Assembly (NCBI GenBank): GCA_016592635.1
Contig: AP023240.1
Coordinates: 1,054,001-1,118,000 of the forward strand
Length of the DNA: 64,000 nucleotides
Direction: 5' to 3'
Origin: Methyloprofundus sp.
Lineage (GTDB): Bacteria; Pseudomonadota; Gammaproteobacteria; Methylococcales; Methylomonadaceae
The notes below the pieces were generated by a model, which worked only from the letters and a program-made list of their open reading frames with translations, was not told where the DNA came from and ran no database searches. Shown here one piece after another: positions 33,891-43,156 of the stretch (positions are counted from its first letter, which is position 1; every line of letters begins with the position of its first letter). The translations under genes were made by a program, and so were the position numbers.

Positions 33891-36202
33891 ATAAGGAAAA
33901 ACAAAGCATGCAGGAAAGTAAAGGTAGGTTTGTTGTTAATCACCCTTGGTGGGTGCTGTTCTTAAGTTTGTTATTTGTAGGGGCGGCTGGATCAGGCATA
34001 CAAAGGCTTGAGTTTACCAATAATTATCGCGTTTTTTTTGGTGAAGATAACCCGCAATTATTAGCATTTGATGCATTACAAAATACTTATAGTAAAAGCG
34101 ATAATGTGATGATCTTGGTGGAGCCTGCTGATGGTGAGGTGTTTTCGCGCGCAACCTTGCAGGCTGTTGTTGAGTTAACTAAAGAAGCATGGCAGATATC
34201 CTATTCGAGTCGGGTCGATTCCATTACTAATTTTCAGCATACTATTGCTGAAGACGATGATCTCATAGTTGCTGATTTGGTTAGTCAGCCATTACAGATG
34301 ACAGACGCGCAATTGGCGGTTATTAAACAAGTTGCCTTAAATGAGCCTTTATTGAAAGATCGTTTGGTGTCGCCTACGGGGCATGTCACTGGCGTTAACG
34401 TGACCATGCAATTACCCGGGAAAGATCCCATGGAAGCCATGGAGATTGCTAAAGAGGTGCGCTTGATGGCTGCAAATTTTATGCAGAAGTACCCAGATTT
34501 AACCGTGCATCTTAGCGGTATTGTGATGATGAACAATGCCTTTGGTGAATCCTCCTTGGATGATAATAAAACTTTAGTGCCATTAATGTATGCAATTGTG
34601 TTACTGGTACTGATTGTGTGTTTGCGTTCTTTTACCGGGACGTTTAGTGTTATTTTACTGATTGTGTTTTCTATTATTTCTGCTTTGGGGTTAGCTGTTT
34701 ATGCGGGCATAAAATTAACGCCGACCTCAGCAATGGCTCCCACCATTATTTTGACTATGGCGGTGGCTGATTGTGTGCATTTATTAGTGACTTTTTTGCA
34801 TAATATGCGCTTGGGGCATGCTAAAAAATTGGCGATGCAAGAAAGCTTGCGTATCAACTTACAGCCGATATTTTTAACCAGTGCAACCACTGCCATTGGT
34901 TTTTTAAGTATGAATTTTAGTGATGCGCCACCTTTTAGGGATTTGGGTAATATTGTTGCTGTCGGGGTGTTGATTGCTTTTGTGTTATCGGTGACGTTAT
35001 TACCCGCTTTAATGGTGTTGTTGCCAGTGCGAGTAAAGCCTAAAGAGGAGCTGGATAATTCATCCATGCAATGGCTGGCTGAATTTGTTATTAGCAAACG
35101 TAAAATACTGTTAATTAGTAATAGCATTTTTGCGGTTATTTTATTCAGCTTTATTCCGCGCAATGAAATAAATGATGAATTTGTAAAGTATTTTGATGAG
35201 TCGATAGAATTTAGGCGTGCTGCTGATTTTTTAGATGCCAATATGGGTGGGACTTACAATATTGAATTTTCGATCGATACTAAAATTTCTGGTGGGATTA
35301 ACGAGCCGATATTTTTAGCTAAGGTTGATCAGTTTAAGTTATGGTTGCAGCAGCAACCTGAGGTAGTGCATATTAATAGCATTACCGATACCTTTAAGCG
35401 ACTGAATATGAATATGCATGGTGATCAGTTGCAGTGGTATAAACTGCCCGAAGAACGCGATTTGGCTGCGCAGTATTTGTTGTTATATGAAATGTCATTG
35501 CCATATGGTTTGGATTTGAATGATCAAATTAATATTGATAAGTCAGGTATTCGAGTTATGGTGAGTATGCATAATTTATCCACCAAGCAGATGTTGAATA
35601 TTGAGCAACGTATAAATGGCTGGATGGCAGTAAATTTAGCGGGCTATGAGATTAATGCAGCTAGCCCGGTATTGATGTTTTCACATATTGGGCAGCGTAA
35701 TATTGTGCGCATGCTGCTTGGGTCAATTGCGGCTTTAATATTGATTTCAATTATTTTGATTGTTGCATTTCGCTCCATTAAGTTAGGTTTGATTAGTTTG
35801 ATACCTAACTTGATTCCCGCAGGGATGGCATTTGGTATCTGGGGGCTAATTGATGGCCAAGTCGGGTTGGGGTTGTCAGTAGTAACAGGCATGACTTTAG
35901 GTATTGTTGTTGATGATACCGTGCATTTTATTAGTAAATATAGGCGTGCCAGAATTGAAAAAGGCTTGTCGTCAGAAGATGCAGTACGCTATGCCTTTTC
36001 TACGGTGGGTATTGCTTTGTGGATAACATCATTAGTATTGGTTAGCGGTTTTATTGTCTTGGCAATGTCGTCCTTTTTGATGAATAGCGGTATGGGACTG
36101 ATGACCGCTATTACCATAGCGGTCGCATTATTGATGGACTTCTTATTTTTACCACCCATTTTGATGACCTTAGATAATAAGCGTCGTAAAGTGAAACCCT
36201 AA
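33887..36202 (+). CDS. RND/MMPL superfamily transporter
   Basis: A 771-aa inner-membrane protein with two repeats, each one helix, a large periplasmic loop and five clustered helices (first cluster ~235-390, second ~610-765). Candidate proton-relay acidic residues are in MAVADCVHLL and VVDDTVHFI. Such half-size RND proteins export lipids or hydrophobic compounds; HpnN and BstA are examples, though this is not clearly either. It starts at TTG, coupled to the TetR gene, and is followed by a LolA-like carrier and a barrel. Confidence 0.83.
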   Translation: MNKEKQSMQESKGRFVVNHPWWVLFLSLLFVGAAGSGIQRLEFTNNYRVFFGEDNPQLLAFDALQNTYSKSDNVMILVEPADGEVFSRATLQAVVELTKEAWQISYSSRVDSITNFQHTIAEDDDLIVADLVSQPLQMTDAQLAVIKQVALNEPLLKDRLVSPTGHVTGVNVTMQLPGKDPMEAMEIAKEVRLMAANFMQKYPDLTVHLSGIVMMNNAFGESSLDDNKTLVPLMYAIVLLVLIVCLRSFTGTFSVILLIVFSIISALGLAVYAGIKLTPTSAMAPTIILTMAVADCVHLLVTFLHNMRLGHAKKLAMQESLRINLQPIFLTSATTAIGFLSMNFSDAPPFRDLGNIVAVGVLIAFVLSVTLLPALMVLLPVRVKPKEELDNSSMQWLAEFVISKRKILLISNSIFAVILFSFIPRNEINDEFVKYFDESIEFRRAADFLDANMGGTYNIEFSIDTKISGGINEPIFLAKVDQFKLWLQQQPEVVHINSITDTFKRLNMNMHGDQLQWYKLPEERDLAAQYLLLYEMSLPYGLDLNDQINIDKSGIRVMVSMHNLSTKQMLNIEQRINGWMAVNLAGYEINAASPVLMFSHIGQRNIVRMLLGSIAALILISIILIVAFRSIKLGLISLIPNLIPAGMAFGIWGLIDGQVGLGLSVVTGMTLGIVVDDTVHFISKYRRARIEKGLSSEDAVRYAFSTVGIALWITSLVLVSGFIVLAMSSFLMNSGMGLMTAITIAVALLMDFLFLPPILMTLDNKRRKVKP

Positions 36203-36237
36203 GTAAAGTTACAAAGAAAATTAAATAGGAGAAAAAA

Positions 36238-37011
36238 GTGAATAAAATAATAATTAGCCTACTGCTGTGCTTGGCACCTGTTATTGCGTGGAGCGAGGCG
36301 CAAAAAGGTTTAGAAATTATGCAAGAGGTAGATAAGCGTGATTTAGGTTGGCAGGATATGACGGCCGAGTTAAAAATGGTGCTAAAAAATAAAAATGGTG
36401 ATGAGCATATTCGCAGTCTAAAAATGAAAACGTTAGAAATGCAGGGTGATGGTGATAAAAGCTTAAGTATTTTTAATAGTCCGCGCGATGTTAAAGGGAC
36501 TGCTTTTTTAAGCTTTACCCATGCTTTAGAGGCGGATGAGCAATGGTTGTACTTGCCTGCGCTAAAGCGAGTTAAGCGTATTTCTTCTAGTAATAAATCG
36601 GGGCCATTTTTGGGTAGTGAGTTTGCTTTTGAAGATTTGACATCATTTGAATTAAAAAAATATCAATATAAATATTTGCGTGATGAGTTGTTAGGTAATA
36701 TCGATTGCTTTGTCATCGAAACCTACCCGATGTATGAGCATTCAGGTTATACGCGTAGTCAGGTATGGATAGATAAGCAGCGCTATATTCCCATAAAAAT
36801 TGACTATTATGACCGTAAAGACTCCTTGTTAAAAACGCAGGAGTTTTCGGATTATCAACAGTATTTAGCGCAATACTGGCGTGCAAGCAGTATGTTAATG
36901 ACCAACCATTTGACGGGAAAAAGTACGGCATTGTTGTGGCAGAATTATACTTTTCGCAATGGTTTGACAGCACGTAATTTTGATAAAAATACTCTGAAGC
37001 GCTCCAGATAG
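36238..37011 (+). CDS. outer-membrane lipoprotein-sorting (LolA-like) periplasmic protein
   Basis: A 257-aa exported protein (signal MNKIIISLLLCLAPVIAWSEA) of the LolA-like TP_0789-type family, with an open hydrophobic barrel. Diagnostic features are MTAELKMVLKNKNGDE, the segment WLYLPALKRVKRISSSNKSG and a partner-facing YTRSQVWIDKQRYIP strand. It is consistently encoded next to RND transporters and may shuttle lipid across the periplasm. GTG start with AGGAGA. Confidence 0.83.
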   Translation: MNKIIISLLLCLAPVIAWSEAQKGLEIMQEVDKRDLGWQDMTAELKMVLKNKNGDEHIRSLKMKTLEMQGDGDKSLSIFNSPRDVKGTAFLSFTHALEADEQWLYLPALKRVKRISSSNKSGPFLGSEFAFEDLTSFELKKYQYKYLRDELLGNIDCFVIETYPMYEHSGYTRSQVWIDKQRYIPIKIDYYDRKDSLLKTQEFSDYQQYLAQYWRASSMLMTNHLTGKSTALLWQNYTFRNGLTARNFDKNTLKRSR

Positions 37012-37021
37012 TAGAGTCTGT

Positions 37022-38224
37022 ATGATAAGGAAATCAACTAAGCTGTTAGGTGCCGTATTTATTATCAGTATTTTATTAATAAGATCTGTTGGTGCGTGGG
37101 AAATTAGTGGCTATGCTGGTATAGAGGATCTAGCTTTTATTAATAAGCCAGTAGACCCGCAGCAGCATATGAATTATGTATCGGGAGTTATAGAAGCAGA
37201 GCTGTATCATGAGTGGGATAACGGCAGTCAAGTATTTGCATTTGTACCTTTTGTTAGGGTATCGCAACATGATAGTAATCGCACTCATTTTGATATTCGA
37301 GAGTTAACTTGGCTTATAGTTGCTGATAATTGGGAATTAAGGTTGGGTATACGCAAGGAATTTTGGGGAGTAACTGAGTCTAATCATTTGGTTGATATTA
37401 TTAACCAACGCGATATGGTGGAAAATAATGACGGCGAAGATAAGCTAGGTCAGCCGATGCTTAATTTTGCTTGGATTCAAGGCTGGGGTACTTTGGATGC
37501 CTTTATTTTACCTGGCTTTAGAGAAATGACTTTTACCGGAGAAGAAGGGCGCATAAGAACTCAACCATCGGTTGCTAGTAGTCAGGCACGTTTTGATAAA
37601 AATGGCTTTGCGCGACAGGTGGCTTATGCGTTGCGTTGGTCACATTCTATTGGTGATTGGGATTTAGGTTTGTCGCATTTTTATGGTACTAGTCGCAATC
37701 CGATATTTATAGTGGAGCAAGCTGCAAATGGCCAAGTAGCAATTATTCCATATTATCAAAATATTAACCAAACAGGTTTGGATCTGCAAGCAACCATTGG
37801 TAGTTGGCTATGGAAGTTAGAAGCAATTGTGCGTGTGAGTGATATTGATACTACGTTTGCTAGCACTGCAGGCTTTGAGTACACTTTTTATAATATTGCC
37901 GATACTGGCTTGGATATAGGTTTATTAACAGAATATTTGTTTGATAGCCGTGGTAAGCATGCGCCAACTTTATTTCAAGATGATTTTTTTGCAGGCATGC
38001 GTTTTGCGCTAAATGATGTGCAAGATACCCAAATTTTGATGGGGGTCATGATTGATCGCAGTACCCAAGCGCAGTTTTATAATATTGAGGCTAGCCGACG
38101 TTTTTTTGATAGTTTTAAGCTGGAAGTTGAGGCGCGTTTCTTTAATGGTGCATCAGAGTATGAGCTTGCCTATTTTTTGCGTAAGGACAGTCATTTCAGA
38201 ATAGAATTGAGTTATCACTTTTAG
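37022..38224 (+). CDS. outer-membrane beta-barrel protein of the RND operon
   Basis: A 400-aa protein with signal peptide (cleavage near VGA-W), many alternating amphipathic strands rich in Trp/Tyr, and a terminal Phe (LSYHF) as used by BAM substrates. No plug or efflux TolC features are seen. It follows the LolA-like gene by 10 bp and probably completes a trans-envelope route. Specificity is unknown. Confidence 0.72.
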   Translation: MIRKSTKLLGAVFIISILLIRSVGAWEISGYAGIEDLAFINKPVDPQQHMNYVSGVIEAELYHEWDNGSQVFAFVPFVRVSQHDSNRTHFDIRELTWLIVADNWELRLGIRKEFWGVTESNHLVDIINQRDMVENNDGEDKLGQPMLNFAWIQGWGTLDAFILPGFREMTFTGEEGRIRTQPSVASSQARFDKNGFARQVAYALRWSHSIGDWDLGLSHFYGTSRNPIFIVEQAANGQVAIIPYYQNINQTGLDLQATIGSWLWKLEAIVRVSDIDTTFASTAGFEYTFYNIADTGLDIGLLTEYLFDSRGKHAPTLFQDDFFAGMRFALNDVQDTQILMGVMIDRSTQAQFYNIEASRRFFDSFKLEVEARFFNGASEYELAYFLRKDSHFRIELSYHF

Positions 38225-38255
38225 TGAGTGAGGCATGCTATCTGCTTGCAAAAAA

Positions 38256-39089
38256 CTATAGGTTTAATGGAGGCTGGGCAGGTCCGATTTTTTGAATAAT
38301 AACAGTATCCCCCGTTTGTAAGGTGCCTGCATTATCATGTAAGGCATTTTGCCCAAAAAAGACTTTGTTTTGCCATTTTCGAGTGCGTGCCATAGTGCGT
38401 AATGGTTCTTTGCCTCTTGTGGCTGTCTCAGGATCAATTTGCGGCACAGGGCAACGTGAACAAGGTTTGGGTAGTCTAAATGCAATATCGCCCACCTGAA
38501 TGGTGCGCCAAGTATCTTCAGCATAACTGGTGCAATCTGCTATTACAAGGTTAGGGCGAAAGCGTTGTATGCCAAGTGTTAAGCCCATTTGTTGGTTCAG
38601 TAAAGCGAGTGATGCTTCAGACGCAATTAAGAAAGGGAAGCCATCACTGAAGGAAGTTTGGTCAGCACCTAAAGCATATTGCTGATTGACAGTGCGTATG
38701 CTATCGCTGGGTTGGTAAACTAAGTGGCAAGGTTGTTCTAAGAACTCGCTAAACCACTGGTCGACTTTTTCGCTAATTAGCTTCGCAACACACTGATCAT
38801 GCCAGACTGTTACTGTAATAGAATCGTTTTCCTCATATGCTGTGGGATGTAGAGGGATGGATATGTTAGATTTTCCAGGCGCAGAAACGATAATTTGCTC
38901 GTCTTTTAATTGGGTTTTGATCAAAGCCATCTTTGCTAAACGGCGTTGTGATAAGAATTGATGTTGCTCGTCCACTAACATCCATTGGCGGTCGTATTTA
39001 AGGCCAGTTTTGGTGACTTCCCATTGTTGCACAGGGATGCCTGCGACCGATTTGATGGGGTAGATGAAAATTTGACTAAGGTAAGGCAT
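38256..39089 (-). CDS. MOSC domain protein (YcbX-like)
   Basis: A 277-aa protein with the MOSC N-terminal beta-barrel (IFIYPIKSVAGI, then YDRQWMLVDE) and a MOSC domain carrying the conserved Cys in KPCSRCPVPQID. Homologues bind the molybdenum cofactor and reduce N-hydroxylated compounds with a ferredoxin-type partner. This one lacks the fused C-terminal ferredoxin of E. coli YcbX. It converges on the RND operon. Confidence 0.83.
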   Translation of the reverse strand: MPYLSQIFIYPIKSVAGIPVQQWEVTKTGLKYDRQWMLVDEQHQFLSQRRLAKMALIKTQLKDEQIIVSAPGKSNISIPLHPTAYEENDSITVTVWHDQCVAKLISEKVDQWFSEFLEQPCHLVYQPSDSIRTVNQQYALGADQTSFSDGFPFLIASEASLALLNQQMGLTLGIQRFRPNLVIADCTSYAEDTWRTIQVGDIAFRLPKPCSRCPVPQIDPETATRGKEPLRTMARTRKWQNKVFFGQNALHDNAGTLQTGDTVIIQKIGPAQPPLNL

Positions 39090-39091
39090 AT

Positions 39092-39403
39092 TTAGCCAAT
39101 TAAACTTTGTACTGTAGAGGAAGTTAGTTGGCTGGATTGAGCGCTAAGTGCTAATTCAGGGTTTTCCTGAATATCAGTGGTTATATTATCGATATTTTGT
39201 TGTGGATCCTCTGTCTCAGTTGCAGTTGTGGTTTCGGCGCGTGAGACATTGATTGCAGTTTGTGAAAGGCTAACTGAATCGGTAGGTGATGTGGTTGTTG
39301 TCGAGTCCTCAATGGGAGTTGTTGTATCATCGGTATTGCTAGTAGGCTCAATTTTAATTGCACTTGAGTCAATAAGGGGGGTGTTTTCTGTATTAATGTC
39401 CAT
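39092..39403 (-). CDS. low-complexity Thr/Ser-rich small protein
   Basis: A 103-aa acidic protein, Thr/Ser/Asp-rich in the first 60 residues. The C-terminus (Glu-Leu-Ala-Leu-Ser-Ala-Gln, ending Val-Gln-Ser-Leu-Ile-Gly) resembles the tails of small proteins often found near motility genes. No signal peptide. Two bases separate it from the MOSC gene. Function unknown. Confidence 0.55.
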   Translation of the reverse strand: MDINTENTPLIDSSAIKIEPTSNTDDTTTPIEDSTTTTSPTDSVSLSQTAINVSRAETTTATETEDPQQNIDNITTDIQENPELALSAQSSQLTSSTVQSLIG

Positions 39404-39455
39404 GACCGATTCCTCTTGGTTAAGAAGGTGATAAAGTCATTTTCATGACTTTAAA

Positions 39456-39872
39456 TTATGCAATAGAAAAATCATTATTGTTAACAACAATATGGTCGAT
39501 TAGTGCATGTTGGGCTTCATCAAAAATAAGACCATAATTAATGCCGCTAACTGCATTCTGACATATTCTAGTTACTTTGGCTTTAACTTTATGTGTATAT
39601 TGATTATCTAGCATAATGTTTAATGTCACTTTTGTTTTTACTGAGAGCTTTTGGGCTGTATCAATGCGTGCTCCTGTGGAACTAATATCCACAACTTTGG
39701 CGTAGGTGTATTCATTAGATTTAAAGAATTGCTTGAGAATAAGGTGGGCAGTCAGGTCATTTTTGGCATACCTAACTGATTTACGTTGGTTGGTGGGGTT
39801 GCGACGATCTGTGCTGCGGCGATCAGAAGTATTTCGAAATGTATTTTTTGGGGTTAAGTTGTTATTGCTCAT
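39456..39872 (-). CDS. PilZ domain protein
   Basis: A 138-aa PilZ protein that may bind cyclic di-GMP. An N-terminal Arg-rich segment (RRSTDRRNPTNQRKSVRY) precedes the barrel, and the second motif reads DISSTGARID (D/N-x-S-x-x-G). The ATG at 39872 has AGGG upstream; the longer frame is unlikely. It fits with the HD-GYP-like and GGDEF genes elsewhere in the window. Confidence 0.75.
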   Translation of the reverse strand: MSNNNLTPKNTFRNTSDRRSTDRRNPTNQRKSVRYAKNDLTAHLILKQFFKSNEYTYAKVVDISSTGARIDTAQKLSVKTKVTLNIMLDNQYTHKVKAKVTRICQNAVSGINYGLIFDEAQHALIDHIVVNNNDFSIA

Positions 39873-40271
39873 AAATTTCCCTGAGATAATAGAGGCGTAG
39901 GTGAGTTGCGGTAAGTGGATTTGCAAAAGGGGCAGTTGGCTATTGTTATCACTAGAGCTATGCCGCACAAATAAAACAATTCTTACACTTAAGGTTTGTA
40001 CTTATTCTCTTCCCCGCGCTTATTAATATAAATATATTGTGTAATAATAGTCGGTATTAATGAAATTCCAAGGAATTAAATTTTATTTTAAGAGTTGGCT
40101 CAAAATAAAACAATATATAATTTAAGGTTTTTGGGTGGCGCAGTATGATATGGTTTAATTAGACCTTATGTATCATGTGTTAGCGTTCTAGGTTAGCTTT
40201 TATTGTGGGTTTATTTTTAAGTAAATTTAGATGTGATTACACGTGAGTTTTTGGAAGGAAAATAAATTAAG
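39873..40271. other. intergenic divergent promoter region
   Basis: AT-rich, between the PilZ gene and the PQQ-associated cluster. No gene seen. Confidence 0.4.
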
Positions 40272-41447
40272 ATGATGTTTGTTCAAATGCGTTGCTTGTT
40301 CATAACGATACTTTTTTGCACAAGCCTTTTCGGGGCAAAAAGTTTTGCGGCTCATAAGCAAGAGATTGTTATTGTTTATTTAACGCAAGCAGAGTCGGTG
40401 CCGGTCGCTTTATCAAACTTGGAGCCTTACGTTGCTGATAAAGGTTTGCAAGGGGTGTTATTAGGGTTAAAAGATAATAATACTACTGGGAAATTTACTG
40501 GGCAAAACTATATATTGAAATCAGTCATCGTTCCAGAGCAGGGTGATGTTTCTTTGGCTTATACTGAATTATTGCAAGCGGGGCATCAATTAATCATTGT
40601 AAATTTGCCGGCTGATAAATTGCTTAAAATTCAGCAGTTAAATAAGGCGCAGGCCTTGATATTTGATGTGGCAACACGTGCAGATGCGTTTCGTAATCAT
40701 CAGTGTTTAAATGATGTACTACACTTATTGCCTAGCAGGGCAATGCGTGCTGATGCTTTAGCGCAGTATATGTTAAAGAAGCGCTGGCGGCGTTGGTTTC
40801 TAGTGGTGGGTGCCATGCCTGAAGATGTATTGTATGCGCAGGCAATTAAGCGAGCCGCTAAGCGCTTTGGTATGAAAATCGTGGCAGAAAAGCAATGGTT
40901 ACATACTTACGATGCTCGGCGTACGGCGCAGTCAGATATTCCGGTGTTTACTCAGGTAGATGATTATGATGTGCTGGTTGTTGCTGATGAGCAGGGTTTA
41001 TTTGGTGAGTATATAAGTTACCGAAGTTGGTTACCTAGACCTGTTATTGGTACGCAAGGATTGGTAGCAACTGCATGGCATGAGGCTCATGAACAATGGG
41101 GTGCCGTGCAAATTCAAAATCGATTTAGGGCAATGGCAGGGCGTAAGATGACCGAGCAAGATTATGCTGCGTATTTGGCTGCACGTTCTATAGGGGAGGC
41201 TGTTACGCGTACGCATTTGGCAGAAGCAAGTAAAGTGAAGGCTTATTTATTAAGTGATCGTTTTAAGTTGCAAGGTTATAAAGGTAAGCCGTTAACTTTT
41301 AGAAGCTGGAATGGGCAATTGCGTCAACCAGTATTATTGGCAGCTCCTAAATCGTTAGTCACTGCCCCGCCATTGGATGGTTTTTTACATCCCAAGAATA
41401 TATTGGATACATTAGGTTATGATCAACCAGAAACACATTGTCAATAG
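40272..41447 (+). CDS. periplasmic substrate-binding protein, PQQ-dependent alcohol system
   Basis: A 391-aa exported protein with signal peptide (cleavage near SFA-A). It has a type I periplasmic-binding fold like branched-chain amino-acid receptors. Together with the beta-propeller, ATPase and permease that follow, it matches the conserved gene set described for PQQ-dependent alcohol catabolism. The ligand is unknown. The cluster occurs in methylotrophs near PQQ dehydrogenases, but no dehydrogenase is in this window. Confidence 0.75.
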   Translation: MMFVQMRCLFITILFCTSLFGAKSFAAHKQEIVIVYLTQAESVPVALSNLEPYVADKGLQGVLLGLKDNNTTGKFTGQNYILKSVIVPEQGDVSLAYTELLQAGHQLIIVNLPADKLLKIQQLNKAQALIFDVATRADAFRNHQCLNDVLHLLPSRAMRADALAQYMLKKRWRRWFLVVGAMPEDVLYAQAIKRAAKRFGMKIVAEKQWLHTYDARRTAQSDIPVFTQVDDYDVLVVADEQGLFGEYISYRSWLPRPVIGTQGLVATAWHEAHEQWGAVQIQNRFRAMAGRKMTEQDYAAYLAARSIGEAVTRTHLAEASKVKAYLLSDRFKLQGYKGKPLTFRSWNGQLRQPVLLAAPKSLVTAPPLDGFLHPKNILDTLGYDQPETHCQ

Positions 41448-41459
41448 CAAGGAATATAT

Positions 41460-42425
41460 ATGACGATTAAATCGATAATATTAGGCAGCATTATTTTTTC
41501 TGCGCCATTAGTCGCGTATGCTGAAACAGTGTTGGTTACTTTGGAAAAGGATAATGCGATAGCATTAGTTGACCCTATTGCCGGCAAGCTTATTAAAACG
41601 GTAAATATTGGGCAAAGACCACGCGGAATTCAGTTTAGCCCTGACAAGCAAAGTTTGTATGTAGCAACTAGCGATGATGATACTGTTTTGGAGTTGGATG
41701 CTAAGAGTTTGAAAATTAAAGCGAGACTACCTTCTGGAGAAGATCCAGAGACGTTTGCTATTAATTCGCTTGGTACTAGAATGTATGTATCTAATGAAGA
41801 TGATAATCAGGTGACGGTGATTGATTTACTGAGTAAGCAGGCAATTGCAACCATTGCAGTAGGAGTAGAGCCTGAAGGCATCGCGGTTAGTCCTGATAAT
41901 AAGTGGGTTGTGAGTGCTTCTGAAACGACTAATATGGTGCATTGGATCGATGCAGCAACGAATGAAATTAAAGAAAATAGTTTAGTTGACCCGCGTCCTA
42001 GAGCATTGGCTTTTACTGCTGATAGTCAACAATTATGGGTAACCTCGGAAATAGACGGTACTTTGATGATTTTTGATGTGGCGACCAAGCAGATAATAAA
42101 ACGAGTGCGCTTTGCAGTTTCTGGTGTTGGTCAAGAAAAAATACAACCTGTCGGTGTGTTGGTAGATAGTAAGCGGCGGTGGGGTTATGTTGCTTTAGGG
42201 CCAGCTAATCGAGTTGCAGTTGTTAATGCACAAACATTTGCAGTAGAGAAATATCTTTTGGTTGGTGCGCGTGTATGGAATTTAGCTTTCTCGCCTCAGC
42301 AACAACGTCTCTATACCACTAATGGTGTGAGTCATGATATTTCTATTATTGACTTGGCTGAGCACAAGGTTACTAAATCAGTTGCAGTGGGGCGCTACCC
42401 TTGGGGTGTTGCGGTACAGCCATGA
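41460..42425 (+). CDS. YVTN-type beta-propeller protein, PQQ-associated
   Basis: A 321-aa periplasmic protein (signal ends near YAE). About seven ~40-residue repeats of the YVTN/cytochrome cd1 propeller type carry the phrase 'VG..P.G...SPD...LY/V' (RPRGIQFSPDKQSLYVA, EPEGIAVSPDNKWVV). Relatives accompany PQQ-linked ABC systems. It overlaps the ATPase gene by four bases. Confidence 0.8.
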   Translation: MTIKSIILGSIIFSAPLVAYAETVLVTLEKDNAIALVDPIAGKLIKTVNIGQRPRGIQFSPDKQSLYVATSDDDTVLELDAKSLKIKARLPSGEDPETFAINSLGTRMYVSNEDDNQVTVIDLLSKQAIATIAVGVEPEGIAVSPDNKWVVSASETTNMVHWIDAATNEIKENSLVDPRPRALAFTADSQQLWVTSEIDGTLMIFDVATKQIIKRVRFAVSGVGQEKIQPVGVLVDSKRRWGYVALGPANRVAVVNAQTFAVEKYLLVGARVWNLAFSPQQQRLYTTNGVSHDISIIDLAEHKVTKSVAVGRYPWGVAVQP

Positions 42426-43156
42426 GTGTATGCGCTTTAAAGGTTGCAGATTTAAGTTTTGCTTACGGTAAAAAGCAGGTATTGCATAATGTTGCTTTAG
42501 AAATTGATGCTGGAAAGTGTTGTATTTTGCTGGGACCAAATGGGGCAGGTAAAAGTACATTATTTTCTCTGGTTACGCGCTTGTATGATTACCGGCAGGG
42601 CAGTATTGAGTTGGCAGGTTTTAATATACAAAAACAATCTTTAAAGGCACTTGCGCAATTGGGGGTCGTGTTTCAGCAGACTACCTTGGACCTAGACTTG
42701 AGCGTACAGCAAAATTTACGTTATCATGCGGCTTTGCAAGGTATTGGTAGTAAAAAAGCTAGGTTAGGGATTCAAGAGCAGTTGGAGCGCTTAGGAATGT
42801 ATGAACGGCGTAAAGAGATAGTGCGACAGCTTAATGGTGGGCATCGGCGGCGCGTGGAAATTGCGCGGGCTTTATTGCATAAGCCTAGTGTGCTTTTACT
42901 TGATGAGCCAACTGTTGGGCTGGATGTACCTAGTAGGCAGTCGATAGTACAACATGTGCATCAATTAACGGCCGATACCAATTTGGCTGTACTTTGGGCG
43001 ACTCATTTAATGGATGAAATTCATACAACAGATCAATTAGCAGTTATGCATCAAGGCATAATGCAGGCACAAGGGACTATGGCCGAGATTAATCAGCAGG
43101 CAGGCACTGATACCATCAATGATGCTTTTTTTAAATTGACTCAAGGGCGGGGTTGA
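42422..43156 (+). CDS. ABC transporter ATP-binding protein, PQQ-associated
   Basis: A 244-aa ATPase. Walker A is GPNGAGKST; the signature loop reads LNGGH instead of LSGGQ; Walker B is LLLDEPTVGLD; and the switch His is in WATHL. I placed the start at the ATG 42422, which overlaps the propeller stop. Pairs with the adjacent ABC-2-type permease, so export is more likely than uptake. Confidence 0.88.
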   Translation: MSVCALKVADLSFAYGKKQVLHNVALEIDAGKCCILLGPNGAGKSTLFSLVTRLYDYRQGSIELAGFNIQKQSLKALAQLGVVFQQTTLDLDLSVQQNLRYHAALQGIGSKKARLGIQEQLERLGMYERRKEIVRQLNGGHRRRVEIARALLHKPSVLLLDEPTVGLDVPSRQSIVQHVHQLTADTNLAVLWATHLMDEIHTTDQLAVMHQGIMQAQGTMAEINQQAGTDTINDAFFKLTQGRG

